From contig JACKPB010000004.1 of NCBI GenBank assembly GCA_024233875.1, forward strand, positions 248,001 to 312,000: a DNA stretch of 64,000 bases, written 5' to 3'. Of this stretch, positions 1 through 9,298 are shown in pieces. The notes beneath the pieces were generated by a model. It was given only the letters and a program-made list of their open reading frames with translations. It searched no databases and was not told where the DNA came from. The stretch is from Leptospiraceae bacterium (GTDB lineage Bacteria > Spirochaetota > Leptospiria > Leptospirales > Leptospiraceae). Position 1 is the first letter of the stretch. Each line of letters starts with the position of its first letter. The translations under genes were made by a program, and so were the position numbers.

Positions 1-17
1 ATAAGGGAGCTATCGAA

Positions 18-899
18 ATGCGTTTTCGAAGGAATGATGAAGACATAGATATTGAGGATCCCTACTTTGAAAAAGAACTTAGGTCTTCAAATGGGAAAGT
101 ATTTCTCTTCATCCATGGACTTATGAGTGATGAAGTCCTTTTTCAAAAATACTCTAGTTCTATTGAAGGTTATGGTTCAAGATTCAGCAAAGAACTAGGA
201 GTATCTGTTTTTTATATCAGATACAATTCCGGATTGCATATCTCTGAAAATGGTAAGAACTTAACAGATTTATTGAATCGATTTTATTTGCTCTATTCAA
301 ATAAAATTAACTCTATAGATATTTTTGCTCATTCTATGGGCGGGTTGGTAACTCAGAGTTCCACTCATTATGCACGATTGAATCAACATGCCTGGATTCA
401 AAAGATCCGTAAGATTTTTCTGATTGGAGTTCCCAATGATGGATCGTACCTTGAAAAATTCGGACATCTGACTACTTTTCTCCTCAAGAATATTCCCAAT
501 TATCCCACCCGATTGGTAGGAAGAATTGCTGATGAAAGAAGTAGTGGGATCAAGGATCTCAGATGGGGATTTATGGTGGATGAGGACTGGCAGGAAGAGG
601 GTTCTGAAAAATTTCTAAATGTAAAAAAGACAACAGTTCCACCGCTCGAAAAAGTGAAGTACTATCTAATCATAGGAAGCCTAATTGAAGATCAAAACTC
701 TCTTCTGGCTGAGTATTTCGGGGATGGATTGGTTGGAATGAAATCTGCCGGAGGGACATTTTCTAACGGGAATGAACCTCATCCAAATGTGAGCATCCAT
801 ACATTTTCAGAAACCGGACATATCAAACTTTTGGGAAATGATTCGGTTTATGAGTTTTTGAAATTAGAAGTATCATCGGAAGTTTCTAATTCAGAATGA
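18..899 (+). CDS. Lipase-like alpha/beta hydrolase
   Basis: A 293-residue protein with an alpha/beta-hydrolase layout. The oxyanion strand FLFIHGLM is near residues 30-37. The nucleophile elbow AHSMGG puts the serine at about residue 106, and a late His in the ETGH segment (about 268) is the likely catalytic base. The HSMGG elbow and an HG motif near the N-terminus resemble PGAP1/GPI-deacylase-like lipases. The substrate is unknown. No signal peptide is evident, so it is probably cytoplasmic. The start is supported by AAGGGAG about 9 bases upstream. Its 3' end overlaps the convergent gene by 52 bases. Hydrolase fold: fairly sure. Specific activity: unknown. Confidence 0.75.
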   Translation: MRFRRNDEDIDIEDPYFEKELRSSNGKVFLFIHGLMSDEVLFQKYSSSIEGYGSRFSKELGVSVFYIRYNSGLHISENGKNLTDLLNRFYLLYSNKINSIDIFAHSMGGLVTQSSTHYARLNQHAWIQKIRKIFLIGVPNDGSYLEKFGHLTTFLLKNIPNYPTRLVGRIADERSSGIKDLRWGFMVDEDWQEEGSEKFLNVKKTTVPPLEKVKYYLIIGSLIEDQNSLLAEYFGDGLVGMKSAGGTFSNGNEPHPNVSIHTFSETGHIKLLGNDSVYEFLKLEVSSEVSNSE

Positions 900-1474
900 G
901 GCTTATCCCGGAGACCGGTTTCCAGAATTTCTAATTCATTTTTTAAATCGCGGATGGATTGCAAAAAACCAGGAGGGTCAGATTTCCTCTTCTCTTTAGA
1001 AGAAAGGAGATTTCCGTACCTCATATGAATAGATTGAATGAGTTCTTCTATTTTGTGATCGGGCAATCCAAATTTCGAGTGCTTGTAAATCTGTAGTCTC
1101 TTGTAGAGAAACTGAGTTGTGCTCCAACCGTATGCAGGTACAAGCAAAAATGAGTCAATATAAAGCAATCGTAGTAATCTGTACTCTCCCGTGATTGAAT
1201 GAGAAATATAGAGATAGAGGATTGAGTAGAGTAGAATACCCAAAGATAGATTCCATTTTACTGTTCCCGGAGATATGCTGTTGAGAAGAATCAATAGGAA
1301 TCCGCAGAAGAGCAATAAGATGAGAAGCTCCCAGGGTATGATTTCAAAGAATTTTTCCCAGAAATCCAAAAAAGTGATCCATTTCGATTTCGTGTCCCTA
1401 ATGAAATTCAGGATCTCGTTGATTGAATTTTTAAAATCTAAAAGTTTGTCTTCAAGGGATTGAATGAATTCCAT
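848..1474 (-). CDS. Hypothetical membrane protein
   Basis: A 208-residue protein I do not recognise. It has an amphipathic, helical N-terminal part (residues 1-45), two hydrophobic segments at about 47-65 and 76-94 that look like membrane helices, and a charged C-terminal part. It lies 5 bases after the upstream minus-strand gene, so the two are probably co-transcribed. The 3' end overlaps the convergent hydrolase gene by 52 bases. No clear Shine-Dalgarno sequence precedes the ATG. A real gene is likely because the frame is long and the protein has a coherent membrane topology. Confidence 0.6.
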   Translation of the reverse strand: MEFIQSLEDKLLDFKNSINEILNFIRDTKSKWITFLDFWEKFFEIIPWELLILLLFCGFLLILLNSISPGTVKWNLSLGILLYSILYLYISHSITGEYRLLRLLYIDSFLLVPAYGWSTTQFLYKRLQIYKHSKFGLPDHKIEELIQSIHMRYGNLLSSKEKRKSDPPGFLQSIRDLKNELEILETGLRDKPHSELETSDDTSNFKNS

Positions 1475-1479
1475 AGGGC

Positions 1480-2046
1480 TCAGGATTCTCGAATCGCCTG
1501 CTTTCTGGCATCCCGAATGATTCCATCCAGAGCATCATCATTGTGCTCTACGTATTCACTGATATGAACTACACGCCCATCAGGATCATTGTTCTCCCGA
1601 AAGATTCTGCCCCAGAGAAGTCGGGTGCTTCCCTTCCATTCTATGTATAGGGAAAGAGATTCCGATCGATCAAAGAGGTCGGGATATTCTTTACTCAGAC
1701 GATAGAACTCATCCTGGGATTTGATTTCATCAGGTTTGAGTCCTTTTTCCAGCATTCCATTGACATCTAGGGTAGTGATCCAGGACTCAAAGATAGAGAC
1801 TAGACCATCGAGTTCCCATTCAATTTTTTTACGAAACGCATGATAGTACAAATTGTATCTATCTTCCGGGTCAGACCAATTGTATTCCGTCAGTTCTGAA
1901 AATAAATCTATAGGGGCGGAGACTTCATCCTCTTCCATTTGAACCCCAAAAATCAAGGGGTTGATCTCTCCGTCTTCCAGAATTAATTTTTCAGTTTTAT
2001 CCCAAAATATATTGGCAATTTCATCGATTTCTGGTATCTTTTCCAT
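1480..2046 (-). CDS. Hypothetical acidic protein
   Basis: A 188-residue, acidic and Trp-rich soluble protein with no signal peptide and no family I recognise. It contains short runs of Asp/Glu (for example MEEDEV near residue 36) and segments predicted to be helical. It is the first gene of a two-gene minus-strand unit with the membrane protein 5 bases downstream. A 133-base divergent intergenic region separates it from the exported TPR gene, and a promoter would be expected there. Confidence 0.6.
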   Translation of the reverse strand: MEKIPEIDEIANIFWDKTEKLILEDGEINPLIFGVQMEEDEVSAPIDLFSELTEYNWSDPEDRYNLYYHAFRKKIEWELDGLVSIFESWITTLDVNGMLEKGLKPDEIKSQDEFYRLSKEYPDLFDRSESLSLYIEWKGSTRLLWGRIFRENNDPDGRVVHISEYVEHNDDALDGIIRDARKQAIRES

Positions 2047-2179
2047 TTACGTAACTGCTAGTAAATGGAAATTCGGATCTTCTACAAGTAGAATTTCCCG
2101 AATCAAAAAAAAATAGAAATTTTCATAGTTCCGATATTCATACTATAGGAATAAATGATCTAATTAAATTGAGGAGCTT

Positions 2180-2986
2180 ATGGGATCACTAAGATGGCTA
2201 AATCTATTTCTACTTGTCCTTTTTCCTTTATTGGCGGATATTGTAGAAGATGCTTCCGATTTGCGGGATAACGGAAGAGTGGATGAGGCAATCACTAAAT
2301 TGAAGTCAGCCGGTTCCTCAGGAGATATAGGTGCCGAACAACTCCTTGCAAAACTCTACCTGGACACAGAGCAGTATCCTGAAGCGATAAAGATCTACAC
2401 CAAAATTTGTCCCATCCTCAAATCCTATGAATGCTACAATGAGCTCGGAATTTCTTATATTACTTCTGGAATTTACTCGGATGCAGTGACTGCTTTCCAA
2501 AAATCTTTGGAACTACAACCCAATTTTGCTACAGGATACTCCAATCTGGCTCAGGCTCATCTAATGCTTGGCGAGATCGATAAATCAGAATCGAACCACA
2601 AAAAAGCATTGGAGCTATCACCGAACAATCCAATCATCCGGATCAATTATGGAGTTTTTTTGGTAAAGATGAAGAGATACCAGAGAGCAAAGGATGTTTT
2701 GTATCCGGTTGTTGCGGAAAATGATTCCCTTTTTTATGCTGAACTCTATATTGGGATTGCACACTACTTTCGGGAAGAATATCACTCTGCTCTGATTCAC
2801 TTCAATCGTGGATTGGCAATCAATCCCGAATACTATGATCTATACTATTATAGAGCACTTCTTTACTACAAGAAGGGAGAGTACAGTGATTCACTTGAAG
2901 ATTTAAAAATGGTAGATAAACTTTTTCCGACAAATGAAAAATCAATTAAATTGAAAAAGATTATCATGAAAAATAGTAAGATTTAA
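2180..2986 (+). CDS. Exported tetratricopeptide-repeat protein
   Basis: A 268-residue protein with an N-terminal hydrophobic segment (residues 1-19) that looks like a signal peptide. From about residue 35 to 260 it has a series of TPR-like helices, with recurring patterns such as YNELGISYITSGIYSDAVTAF and YSNLAQAHLMLGEIDKSE. TPR arrays mediate protein-protein contacts, so a periplasmic scaffold role is likely, but the partner is unknown. GAGGAG lies just upstream of the ATG. The next gene follows after 5 bases, which suggests an operon. Confidence 0.8.
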   Translation: MGSLRWLNLFLLVLFPLLADIVEDASDLRDNGRVDEAITKLKSAGSSGDIGAEQLLAKLYLDTEQYPEAIKIYTKICPILKSYECYNELGISYITSGIYSDAVTAFQKSLELQPNFATGYSNLAQAHLMLGEIDKSESNHKKALELSPNNPIIRINYGVFLVKMKRYQRAKDVLYPVVAENDSLFYAELYIGIAHYFREEYHSALIHFNRGLAINPEYYDLYYYRALLYYKKGEYSDSLEDLKMVDKLFPTNEKSIKLKKIIMKNSKI

Positions 2987-2991
2987 TTTCA

Positions 2992-4068
2992 ATGCATTGT
3001 TTCCTTACAATCTTTCTTGTGCTTTTTCCGACACTACTCATCTCACAAAGTAAGTACAATAATAAAATTACCGAATTTGGAATCTTTAATTATGCCGGAA
3101 AGCGAGGGGTATCCAAGCAAATGGAAATCCCCAAAGAAAGAGTGGATGGTCAAAAATTAGGGAAGATTCTTTCACTCCATCCTCCCCCAAAAACAGTGAA
3201 GAAAATTGACTTATCTAAAAGAAATGTCCTGGTGGGAAATCGGGGAACCAGGGTTGTCATCCCACCCAATGCCTTCCAATACTCCGATTTCTTAACTGCA
3301 AAGGGGTTTGCTACGGTTCATATCTATGAGGTGATCGATGATTTTGATTACATCACTGTGGGAATCAATCAGGTCGTTGTAGGAGAGGACAAGAAACAGT
3401 CCTATTTTGAATTGGGGGGAATGCTAAAGGTTGAAGTCTATCAGGGAAACAAAAAGCTAAAAATGTCCGGTGAGTTTCCAATGATCGCAGACTTTCCTGA
3501 TATTTATCCAGGGACTTCCTTTCATATCTATCATATCAATGGTGAGGGAAGCTGGGTAAAAAAAACCGATTTCGGATCTTATGAGGTTCACAAACCTAAA
3601 TCAGAAGGTACGGGAAAGCTAGTGGTGGGAAGTCGGAAAATGAAACTCACGTCTCAGGGATGGTGGGGGTTCGGATTGCCCAGATCGGAGACGGCTGCTT
3701 TCAAAGGAGAAATAAAAGCTGATGAAGGTTCTCTCAGCAATTTGCAGGTCTTTGCTTTAGGAGTTGGCTTCTCTTCATTTATTTCAAAATGGAGCAGCGG
3801 GAAGAATTTTTCCATCAATGCTATCCCGGGTAGACAGTTTCGAATCTTTGTTGCTGATGAAAAGGGTTCCATTGGTTTTACTCAGGTATTGGAAAGTTCG
3901 ACCCAACCGGGACTGGATAGTTTGCCGGATTCTCCGGGAAATTTCCGCAAAGAAGTACCTTCTATTGAGTTAAAAAAGATATCTCCCGATATTTTCTCTG
4001 ATAGGGATAGATTAAAAGCATATTTAGGGTTGAAAACTCTAGATTTTGAAGTGGATTATCCAGATTGA
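2992..4068 (+). CDS. Exported protein of unknown function
   Basis: A 358-residue protein with a signal peptide (residues 1-19, probable cleavage after LLIS). The segment RGTRVVIPPNAF (about residues 83-94), followed by beta-rich sequence and YFELGGMLKVEV, resembles the beta-sandwich modules of some surface proteins that carry an IPPNAF-type motif. I cannot assign a family with confidence. It starts 5 bases after the TPR gene, so the two may act together in the periplasm or at the outer membrane. No strong ribosome binding site is visible, which suggests translational coupling. Confidence 0.65.
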   Translation: MHCFLTIFLVLFPTLLISQSKYNNKITEFGIFNYAGKRGVSKQMEIPKERVDGQKLGKILSLHPPPKTVKKIDLSKRNVLVGNRGTRVVIPPNAFQYSDFLTAKGFATVHIYEVIDDFDYITVGINQVVVGEDKKQSYFELGGMLKVEVYQGNKKLKMSGEFPMIADFPDIYPGTSFHIYHINGEGSWVKKTDFGSYEVHKPKSEGTGKLVVGSRKMKLTSQGWWGFGLPRSETAAFKGEIKADEGSLSNLQVFALGVGFSSFISKWSSGKNFSINAIPGRQFRIFVADEKGSIGFTQVLESSTQPGLDSLPDSPGNFRKEVPSIELKKISPDIFSDRDRLKAYLGLKTLDFEVDYPD

Positions 4069-4203
4069 TCTAAAAAAGAAGAATCTCTTATTGTGACAGA
4101 GGGTGTTTGGGATTCATCTTTTATTAGGATTTTTTGGATTTTACTTTTCAACAAACGGTCTTTTAAAGAATCGTCCATATAGAACATAATGAGGGAGAAA
4201 CTT

Positions 4204-4851
4204 ATGTCGTTTAGAGTATTTAGCGTAGCAATTACACTGCTAATCTGTTCAACTGTTTGGGCTCAGGACAAGACTTCGGGAGATGACGGTTTTAGAACGG
4301 ATTATCAGCCGGGACAGATTGTAGTTCCTAATAAAAAATCCCTGGAAACTATTAAAAAAGTGATCATTGATAGAACAGCAGAATTTGAAAAATTGTATGA
4401 AAAACTTTCAGCAGTACCCATTCAAACCAAGCTGGCAGAAATTCAAAAAGGAAAAGATAAAATCGTCCTTTTGAATGACTTTGGTGGGGACCAAAAAGAA
4501 GGGAACCAGGTTTTCAATCAGATCAAATACATAGAGTATATCTTTGAAGGTGGAAAAGTAAAAAGTGTAAATTTTTATTACGATCATGAGAATTATTATA
4601 ATAATATTTATACCAAATACAAAGTCTTACAAATCTCTCCTTCAGATGTAGAATCTGCAACAATTTCTGTAAAATATACAGATAGAGAAGAAAAAACAGA
4701 ATACAAAGATTTCAACGGGGAAGCTAGATTCAAAACCCTAAAATTATTAGAAAACAATCTTCTCGTGACTATACTCAAAATGGACACACTTCTTAGAAGA
4801 AATATCCTCGAGATTGATAGAAGAGTAGGTGCAGGTCTCAAAGGACTATAA
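4204..4851 (+). CDS. Exported protein of unknown function
   Basis: A 215-residue protein with a clean signal peptide (MSFRVFSVAITLL to VWA, cleavage near residue 20). The mature part is charged and mixed alpha/beta, rich in Tyr and Lys around residues 105-150, and matches no family I know. I chose the ATG at 4204 over the in-frame ATG at 4189. GAGGGAG (4191-4197) then sits correctly as the ribosome binding site, and the signal peptide is not preceded by extra residues. A rho-independent terminator follows the gene, so it is probably a single-gene unit. Confidence 0.7.
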   Translation: MSFRVFSVAITLLICSTVWAQDKTSGDDGFRTDYQPGQIVVPNKKSLETIKKVIIDRTAEFEKLYEKLSAVPIQTKLAEIQKGKDKIVLLNDFGGDQKEGNQVFNQIKYIEYIFEGGKVKSVNFYYDHENYYNNIYTKYKVLQISPSDVESATISVKYTDREEKTEYKDFNGEARFKTLKLLENNLLVTILKMDTLLRRNILEIDRRVGAGLKGL

Positions 4852-4873
4852 ACCTTTTCCAATTCAATTTCTT

Positions 4874-4912
4874 GCCCGGGAATCATAGACTTCCGGGCTC
4901 CTTCCTTTTTTT
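4874..4912 (+). terminator. Rho-independent terminator
   Basis: The arms GCCCGG and CCGGGC (4874-4879 and 4893-4898) are extended by AA/TT with a single bulged G. They enclose a short loop and are followed by a T-rich tract ending in seven T residues. It lies 22 bases after the stop codon of the exported protein and ahead of the nagZ-like gene. Confidence 0.75.
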
Positions 4913-4950
4913 CATGCACTTTTAATCTAACCATCAGGCGAGCTCTTCTT

Positions 4951-6687
4951 ATGAATTCATCTCTTCGAAAAATTTCCTTCAATTTCCTAGCTATCACCAG
5001 CTTTGTCATCTTTTCCTGTCAGGAAACACTCAAAACCCAGGATCTAAGTCCGGAGCTTAAGGAAAAAATCCAATCTCAAGCCAGGGAAATTGTCAGTAAG
5101 ATGGACAATAAAGAAAAGGCGGGTCAAATCATTCATATCGCAATCCCCGGAAAAGGATTGGACAAAACAGCGATCAAAGAAATCAAAAAGATACGTCCGG
5201 GAGGAGTGATTCTCTTCGGCAACAACCTCGGTTCCAAAACTGAAATTCTGAGGTTGACATCCAATCTTCAGGCAGAAATGAAAAAATACAAACTTCCCCC
5301 TCTCTTCATTTCAGTGGATCAGGAAGGAGGACGGGTCGTCAGAGTCAAAAAAGGTGTAACGGGGTTTCCCGGGGCTATGGCGATAGGTCAGACAGGAAAG
5401 GAAGAATATGCCCATGACGTCGGTTTCATTACGTCTTTTCAATTGAATAGTCTGGGTATCAATGTTGTCTTTGCTCCCGATCTGGATATCAATAACAATC
5501 CTGACAATCCGGTCATCAATACCAGATCCTATGGTTCGGATAGAGAATTGGTGACCAAAATGGGAACCGCCTATGAGAGAGGAGCCAGGGAGGGAGGGGC
5601 AATGCCGGTGATCAAGCATTTCCCCGGTCATGGAGACACTAATATTGACAGTCACTTAGGTCTTCCCATTATCAATAAATCTATAGAAGAAATCTCTTCT
5701 TTTGAGTTGGTTCCCTTTCAAAAGTCAATCGCTGATGGAGCCAGGGCTGTTATGAGTGCCCACATTGTGTATCCAAATATCGAAGATGGTCTTCCGGCTA
5801 CTCTATCCCGAAAAATCCTCACAGGAATTCTTAGAGAAAAATTGGGGTTTGATGGTGTTGTCTTTACTGATGCTATGGAAATGCATGCCATCTCAAAAAA
5901 TTATAAAAATTTAAAACGGGGACCTTTAGCTATCATTGCGGGTGCGGATGTTATTTTGCTCACCAGTTGGGGGAAGACCACAACAGAGTATCAAAAAATG
6001 ATGCTCTCAGCTATCTCCAAGAAAGAATTTGAGAAAGATGGGAAGAACTTACTTGATGAGGCTTTAGTTCGTCAAATTTCGGCGAAAATTGAGTTCGGGC
6101 TCTTTTCCCAACCGGATAGCCATCATAGAGTCAAAGATCCGGAAATCCTAAAGTATCTCGAAGAGAAAAGCAATCAAGCGAAAGCAAAGTATGCCTCCTT
6201 TCAGGAGAAAAATCTAAAAGAATACAATCGTAGAATTTCCATCGATTCCATCAAAACTCTCAAAGGCAACTTTACCCCGCTCTCCAAGAAACAAATGTCA
6301 GAATACAAAATGTTTGCTAAAAGTAAGGTTTTGAGGAGGGAAGCGAAGATTGCAGGATTGAAAACCATTTCCCGAAAAGAACTGAAGAAAATTGTATCCA
6401 AAAAAATTGAAGGAAAGTACATATTTGATTCCAGGGAAAAAAAAGATCTTGAGGAGATTGAAAAAATCATTTCAGAACTCCCTGAGAGTGAAATCATTCT
6501 CTTTCACTACGGCTCACCATTTATCCAATTTCCCGAGCACAAAAACCTTAAGGTAATACTATCATTTTCACCAACCTATTCTTCATTGATAGGTATCTTT
6601 CATCGGGTTTTTTATTCTGATCCCGGGGACCCAATTTTACCCTGTACTGTAATTCTCAAGGAATCATCCAAGAAAAAGAGCAATTGA
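4951..6687 (+). CDS. nagZ: Beta-N-acetylhexosaminidase, GH3 (NagZ/YbbD type), lipoprotein
   Basis: GH3 glycosidase that releases N-acetylglucosamine from muropeptides during peptidoglycan recycling. The motif KHFPGHGDT followed by DSH (about residues 223-238) is the GH3 NagZ signature with the Asp-His general acid/base dyad. The nucleophile Asp is in VFTDAME (about 308). At 578 residues it is longer than single-domain NagZ (about 340). The extra C-terminal region (about 390-578) makes it resemble two-domain YbbD-type enzymes. The N-terminus ends its hydrophobic stretch with VIFSC (Cys at about 23), a plausible spirochaetal lipobox. The stop overlaps the hemW start by 4 bases. Confidence 0.9.
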   Translation: MNSSLRKISFNFLAITSFVIFSCQETLKTQDLSPELKEKIQSQAREIVSKMDNKEKAGQIIHIAIPGKGLDKTAIKEIKKIRPGGVILFGNNLGSKTEILRLTSNLQAEMKKYKLPPLFISVDQEGGRVVRVKKGVTGFPGAMAIGQTGKEEYAHDVGFITSFQLNSLGINVVFAPDLDINNNPDNPVINTRSYGSDRELVTKMGTAYERGAREGGAMPVIKHFPGHGDTNIDSHLGLPIINKSIEEISSFELVPFQKSIADGARAVMSAHIVYPNIEDGLPATLSRKILTGILREKLGFDGVVFTDAMEMHAISKNYKNLKRGPLAIIAGADVILLTSWGKTTTEYQKMMLSAISKKEFEKDGKNLLDEALVRQISAKIEFGLFSQPDSHHRVKDPEILKYLEEKSNQAKAKYASFQEKNLKEYNRRISIDSIKTLKGNFTPLSKKQMSEYKMFAKSKVLRREAKIAGLKTISRKELKKIVSKKIEGKYIFDSREKKDLEEIEKIISELPESEIILFHYGSPFIQFPEHKNLKVILSFSPTYSSLIGIFHRVFYSDPGDPILPCTVILKESSKKKSN

Positions 6688-7850
6688 TTTCTACTGTCAG
6701 GTTCTCAGGAAAACAACCGGGAATTTACTTACACTATCCTTATTGCTATCAAAAGTGTCAGTACTGTGATTTCTATTCTATAGGAGTGGGGTCTAAGTCC
6801 ATACCCGGGGAGGAGGAACTTTTCCGGAATTACGAAGAGGAGTTTCTCTTTCGATTGGAAAGAGACCCCATTCTCAGGGACTTTGAATTCACTTCCTTCT
6901 TTGTAGGGGGAGGGACTCCCTCGAAAATGAATCCCATTCATTTAGAAAAATTCTTATCCACCCTGAGAAAACATATCCGGTTTTCAGAAAATGCTGAATT
7001 TTCATTTGAAGCCAATCCTGAAGACATCCATCCAAATCTTCTGGAAACTTTTTGGAACCTGGGTTTTGGGAGATTGAACCTGGGTGTTCAATCCTTTCAG
7101 GAAAAAAACCTCGTCGAACTCGGTCGTTTCTATCGAAAGGAGATTTATGAAAATGTCTTAAACCTTCTTGAAAAATCTCCTATCCCCTCATTGGGAATAG
7201 ATCTGATCTATGGGATTCCGGGACAAACCGTGGATGATTTTCTTATGGATTTGAAATTTGGAATCTCCACCCGAATTCATCACTTGAGTGCGTATTCCTT
7301 AACTCTCGAAAAAGGTACAGAATACTCCAGGCTTGTTCGGACTCAGGAAAAGAAACCTCCCCAAGAGGAGATTCAAACTGAAATCATGAGAATCCTTCCT
7401 GAAGTCATGAATGAATTTGGATTCTTTCAGTATGAGGTATCCAACTATTCTAAGCCGGGATTTGAGTCTCATCACAATTTAAAATATTGGAAGATGGAAT
7501 ACTATATGGGTCTTGGCCCCGGAGCTCATGGCTTCCTTCCTTCGGGAAGATACGGAAATCCCAGAAATCTTCAGGCTTATGGAAAAGGTTCATTTCCTAT
7601 CGGGAAGGTGGATCGGGATGGATGGAGGGATGAATTGATCCTGGGCTTGCTTAGAATTTTTTCTCCTATAGATTTGTCTTCCTTTGAAGTCCCATTAAAT
7701 CGAGAATTTCCCTATGAAATTGTAAAAAAATGGAAGGATAAAAAACTTTGTGATTTTTCAGAAATCAATAAAATATTTCAATGGAAAAAAGAAGCGATTT
7801 TCTATTTAGATGAGTATATTTTGGAAATGAGTGAAGGAATTGATTCCTGA
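6684..7850 (+). CDS. hemW: HemW-like radical SAM heme chaperone
   Basis: A 388-residue radical SAM protein of the HemN/HemW family. The cluster motif CYQKCQYC places the three cysteines at residues 21, 25 and 28. It is followed by GGGTPS and by HNLKYW, matching the HNxxYW heme-binding motif that separates HemW from true coproporphyrinogen dehydrogenases. Family knowledge says HemW delivers heme to respiratory enzymes. The start is TTG at 6684, overlapping the nagZ stop (TTGA). The downstream catalase gene also needs heme, but the 53-base gap suggests separate expression. Confidence 0.9.
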   Translation: MISTVRFSGKQPGIYLHYPYCYQKCQYCDFYSIGVGSKSIPGEEELFRNYEEEFLFRLERDPILRDFEFTSFFVGGGTPSKMNPIHLEKFLSTLRKHIRFSENAEFSFEANPEDIHPNLLETFWNLGFGRLNLGVQSFQEKNLVELGRFYRKEIYENVLNLLEKSPIPSLGIDLIYGIPGQTVDDFLMDLKFGISTRIHHLSAYSLTLEKGTEYSRLVRTQEKKPPQEEIQTEIMRILPEVMNEFGFFQYEVSNYSKPGFESHHNLKYWKMEYYMGLGPGAHGFLPSGRYGNPRNLQAYGKGSFPIGKVDRDGWRDELILGLLRIFSPIDLSSFEVPLNREFPYEIVKKWKDKKLCDFSEINKIFQWKKEAIFYLDEYILEMSEGIDS

Positions 7851-7876
7851 AAGGAAGGACGATTTCCTTGAGTAAA

Positions 7877-7889
7877 TTTGTACTACAAA
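7877..7889. promoter_or_regulatory. Palindrome matching the leptospiral LexA pattern, before catalase
   Basis: TTTGTACTACAAA is a perfect 6-1-6 palindrome ending 14 bases before the catalase ATG. It fits TTTG-N5-CAAA, the leptospiral LexA box as I recall it. One or two chance matches are expected in 64 kb, so this is a candidate operator only. Confidence 0.3.
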
Positions 7890-7903
7890 AGCAGGTGATG
7901 TGA

Positions 7904-9298
7904 ATGGATGAAATGCTGGTCATTCGAAGTGATGTTTTGAATTCGGTTTCTGATTTGAACCGGGAAAGGATTCCTGAAAGGGTAACTCACGCTAAGGGAG
8001 TGGGTGCTTATGGAGAATTTATTTCTAATGGAAAAGGCCGGGATTTTTGTTCTGCACCGATATTCAATAAATTAAAAAAAGTTCCCATCTTCGTCCGATT
8101 CTCAAACTATAGAGGAGAAAAAGGAAGTCCGGATTCTATTCGTGATCCGAGGGGAATGGCCATAAAATTTTATACAGAGACAGGGAATTGGGATTTGGCG
8201 GCGAACAACCTTCCCGTTTTTTTTGTAAAAGATCCCAAATTGATAGTAGACTTCATTCATTCCCAAAAAAGAAATCCTACATCAAACCTTTTTGATCCCA
8301 ACCAGAAGTGGGATTTTTTCTCCCGTTATCCGGAAAGTCTTCATGCTGTACTCATGAGTCATTCCGAAAGGGGCTTGCCCTACAGCTTTCGATTTATGAA
8401 TGCGTATTCCTGCCATTCTTTTCTTTGGATCAATGAAGAAGGTAGTAAGTTTATTGTAAAACTACATGTCAAATCACTTCAGGGAGTAAAGAATCTGAGT
8501 GATGCGAGTGGAGCAGTCCTGGCGGGAAGAGATCCTGATTTTTATCAAACCGATATGTTTGAATCGATAAAAGCAGGGGAGTATCCGGCCTGGGATCTAG
8601 CCATTCAGGCTATCCCTTTTAAAGATCTCAATTCTTTAAGTGTATCACCTTTTGATGTGACACTCACTATTAGTCAGAAGGATTATCCTCTTATTTCTAT
8701 CGGAAAAATTGAATTGAATAGCAATGTGACAGATTATTTTTCAGAAGTGGAAGAATCAGCCTTTCAACCGGCTGCTCTTTTGAAGGGTATGTACCTCACT
8801 CCCGATCCAATCTTACATTCCAGGGTCTATGCGTATAGTGACGCCTCCAGATATCGTTTGGGAGTCAACTACAAAGAGATTCCTGTAAATCGAAGTTTTG
8901 TAGGATCTCAAACCAATAGAGATGGGATGATGCAAATGGGCAATAGAGAGCATTTCAATAGGAAGAATTTATACTCAGGTCAGGAAGGAGTTTCTGATTT
9001 AGATTGGAGCGACTTACCCGGGTATCCCTACGATCCATTTTCCCAACCGGCTGAGTTTCTCTCGGTCATCGGTGAGGAGGGAAGGGAACTTTTACTTTCC
9101 ACACTTATTTATGAGTTGAAGGATCTCAGAGTAGACATCCAAACTAGGTTTTTAAATCAATTGAATCAAGTGAACCCGGAGTTTTCAAATCGTCTAAAGA
9201 TTGAGATTTCTAAAAAACTTCCCGAGGGAGTAGATGTCAAAGAAAAACATGAAATCTATCTCACACGGGATGAATTAGGGGAAACTGTTTGTATTTAA
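7904..9298 (+). CDS. Monofunctional heme catalase
   Basis: Breaks hydrogen peroxide into water and oxygen. The 464 residues cover the catalase core. The distal His is in THAKGVGAYG (about residue 29), the distal Asn in AANNLPVFFVKDP, and the proximal heme-ligand Tyr in RVYAYSDASRYRLG (about 311). DPRGMAIKFY is also typical. No signal peptide is seen, so it is cytoplasmic. The ATG has AGGTGA 5 bases upstream. No PerR-like box is visible directly upstream, but there is a LexA-like palindrome. The next gene starts inside its 3' end. Confidence 0.93.
   Translation: MDEMLVIRSDVLNSVSDLNRERIPERVTHAKGVGAYGEFISNGKGRDFCSAPIFNKLKKVPIFVRFSNYRGEKGSPDSIRDPRGMAIKFYTETGNWDLAANNLPVFFVKDPKLIVDFIHSQKRNPTSNLFDPNQKWDFFSRYPESLHAVLMSHSERGLPYSFRFMNAYSCHSFLWINEEGSKFIVKLHVKSLQGVKNLSDASGAVLAGRDPDFYQTDMFESIKAGEYPAWDLAIQAIPFKDLNSLSVSPFDVTLTISQKDYPLISIGKIELNSNVTDYFSEVEESAFQPAALLKGMYLTPDPILHSRVYAYSDASRYRLGVNYKEIPVNRSFVGSQTNRDGMMQMGNREHFNRKNLYSGQEGVSDLDWSDLPGYPYDPFSQPAEFLSVIGEEGRELLLSTLIYELKDLRVDIQTRFLNQLNQVNPEFSNRLKIEISKKLPEGVDVKEKHEIYLTRDELGETVCI

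Noticed and set aside
1275..1463. 62-residue plus-strand frame
   Set aside because: Entirely inside the minus-strand membrane-protein gene, and very basic, as expected for an antisense shadow.
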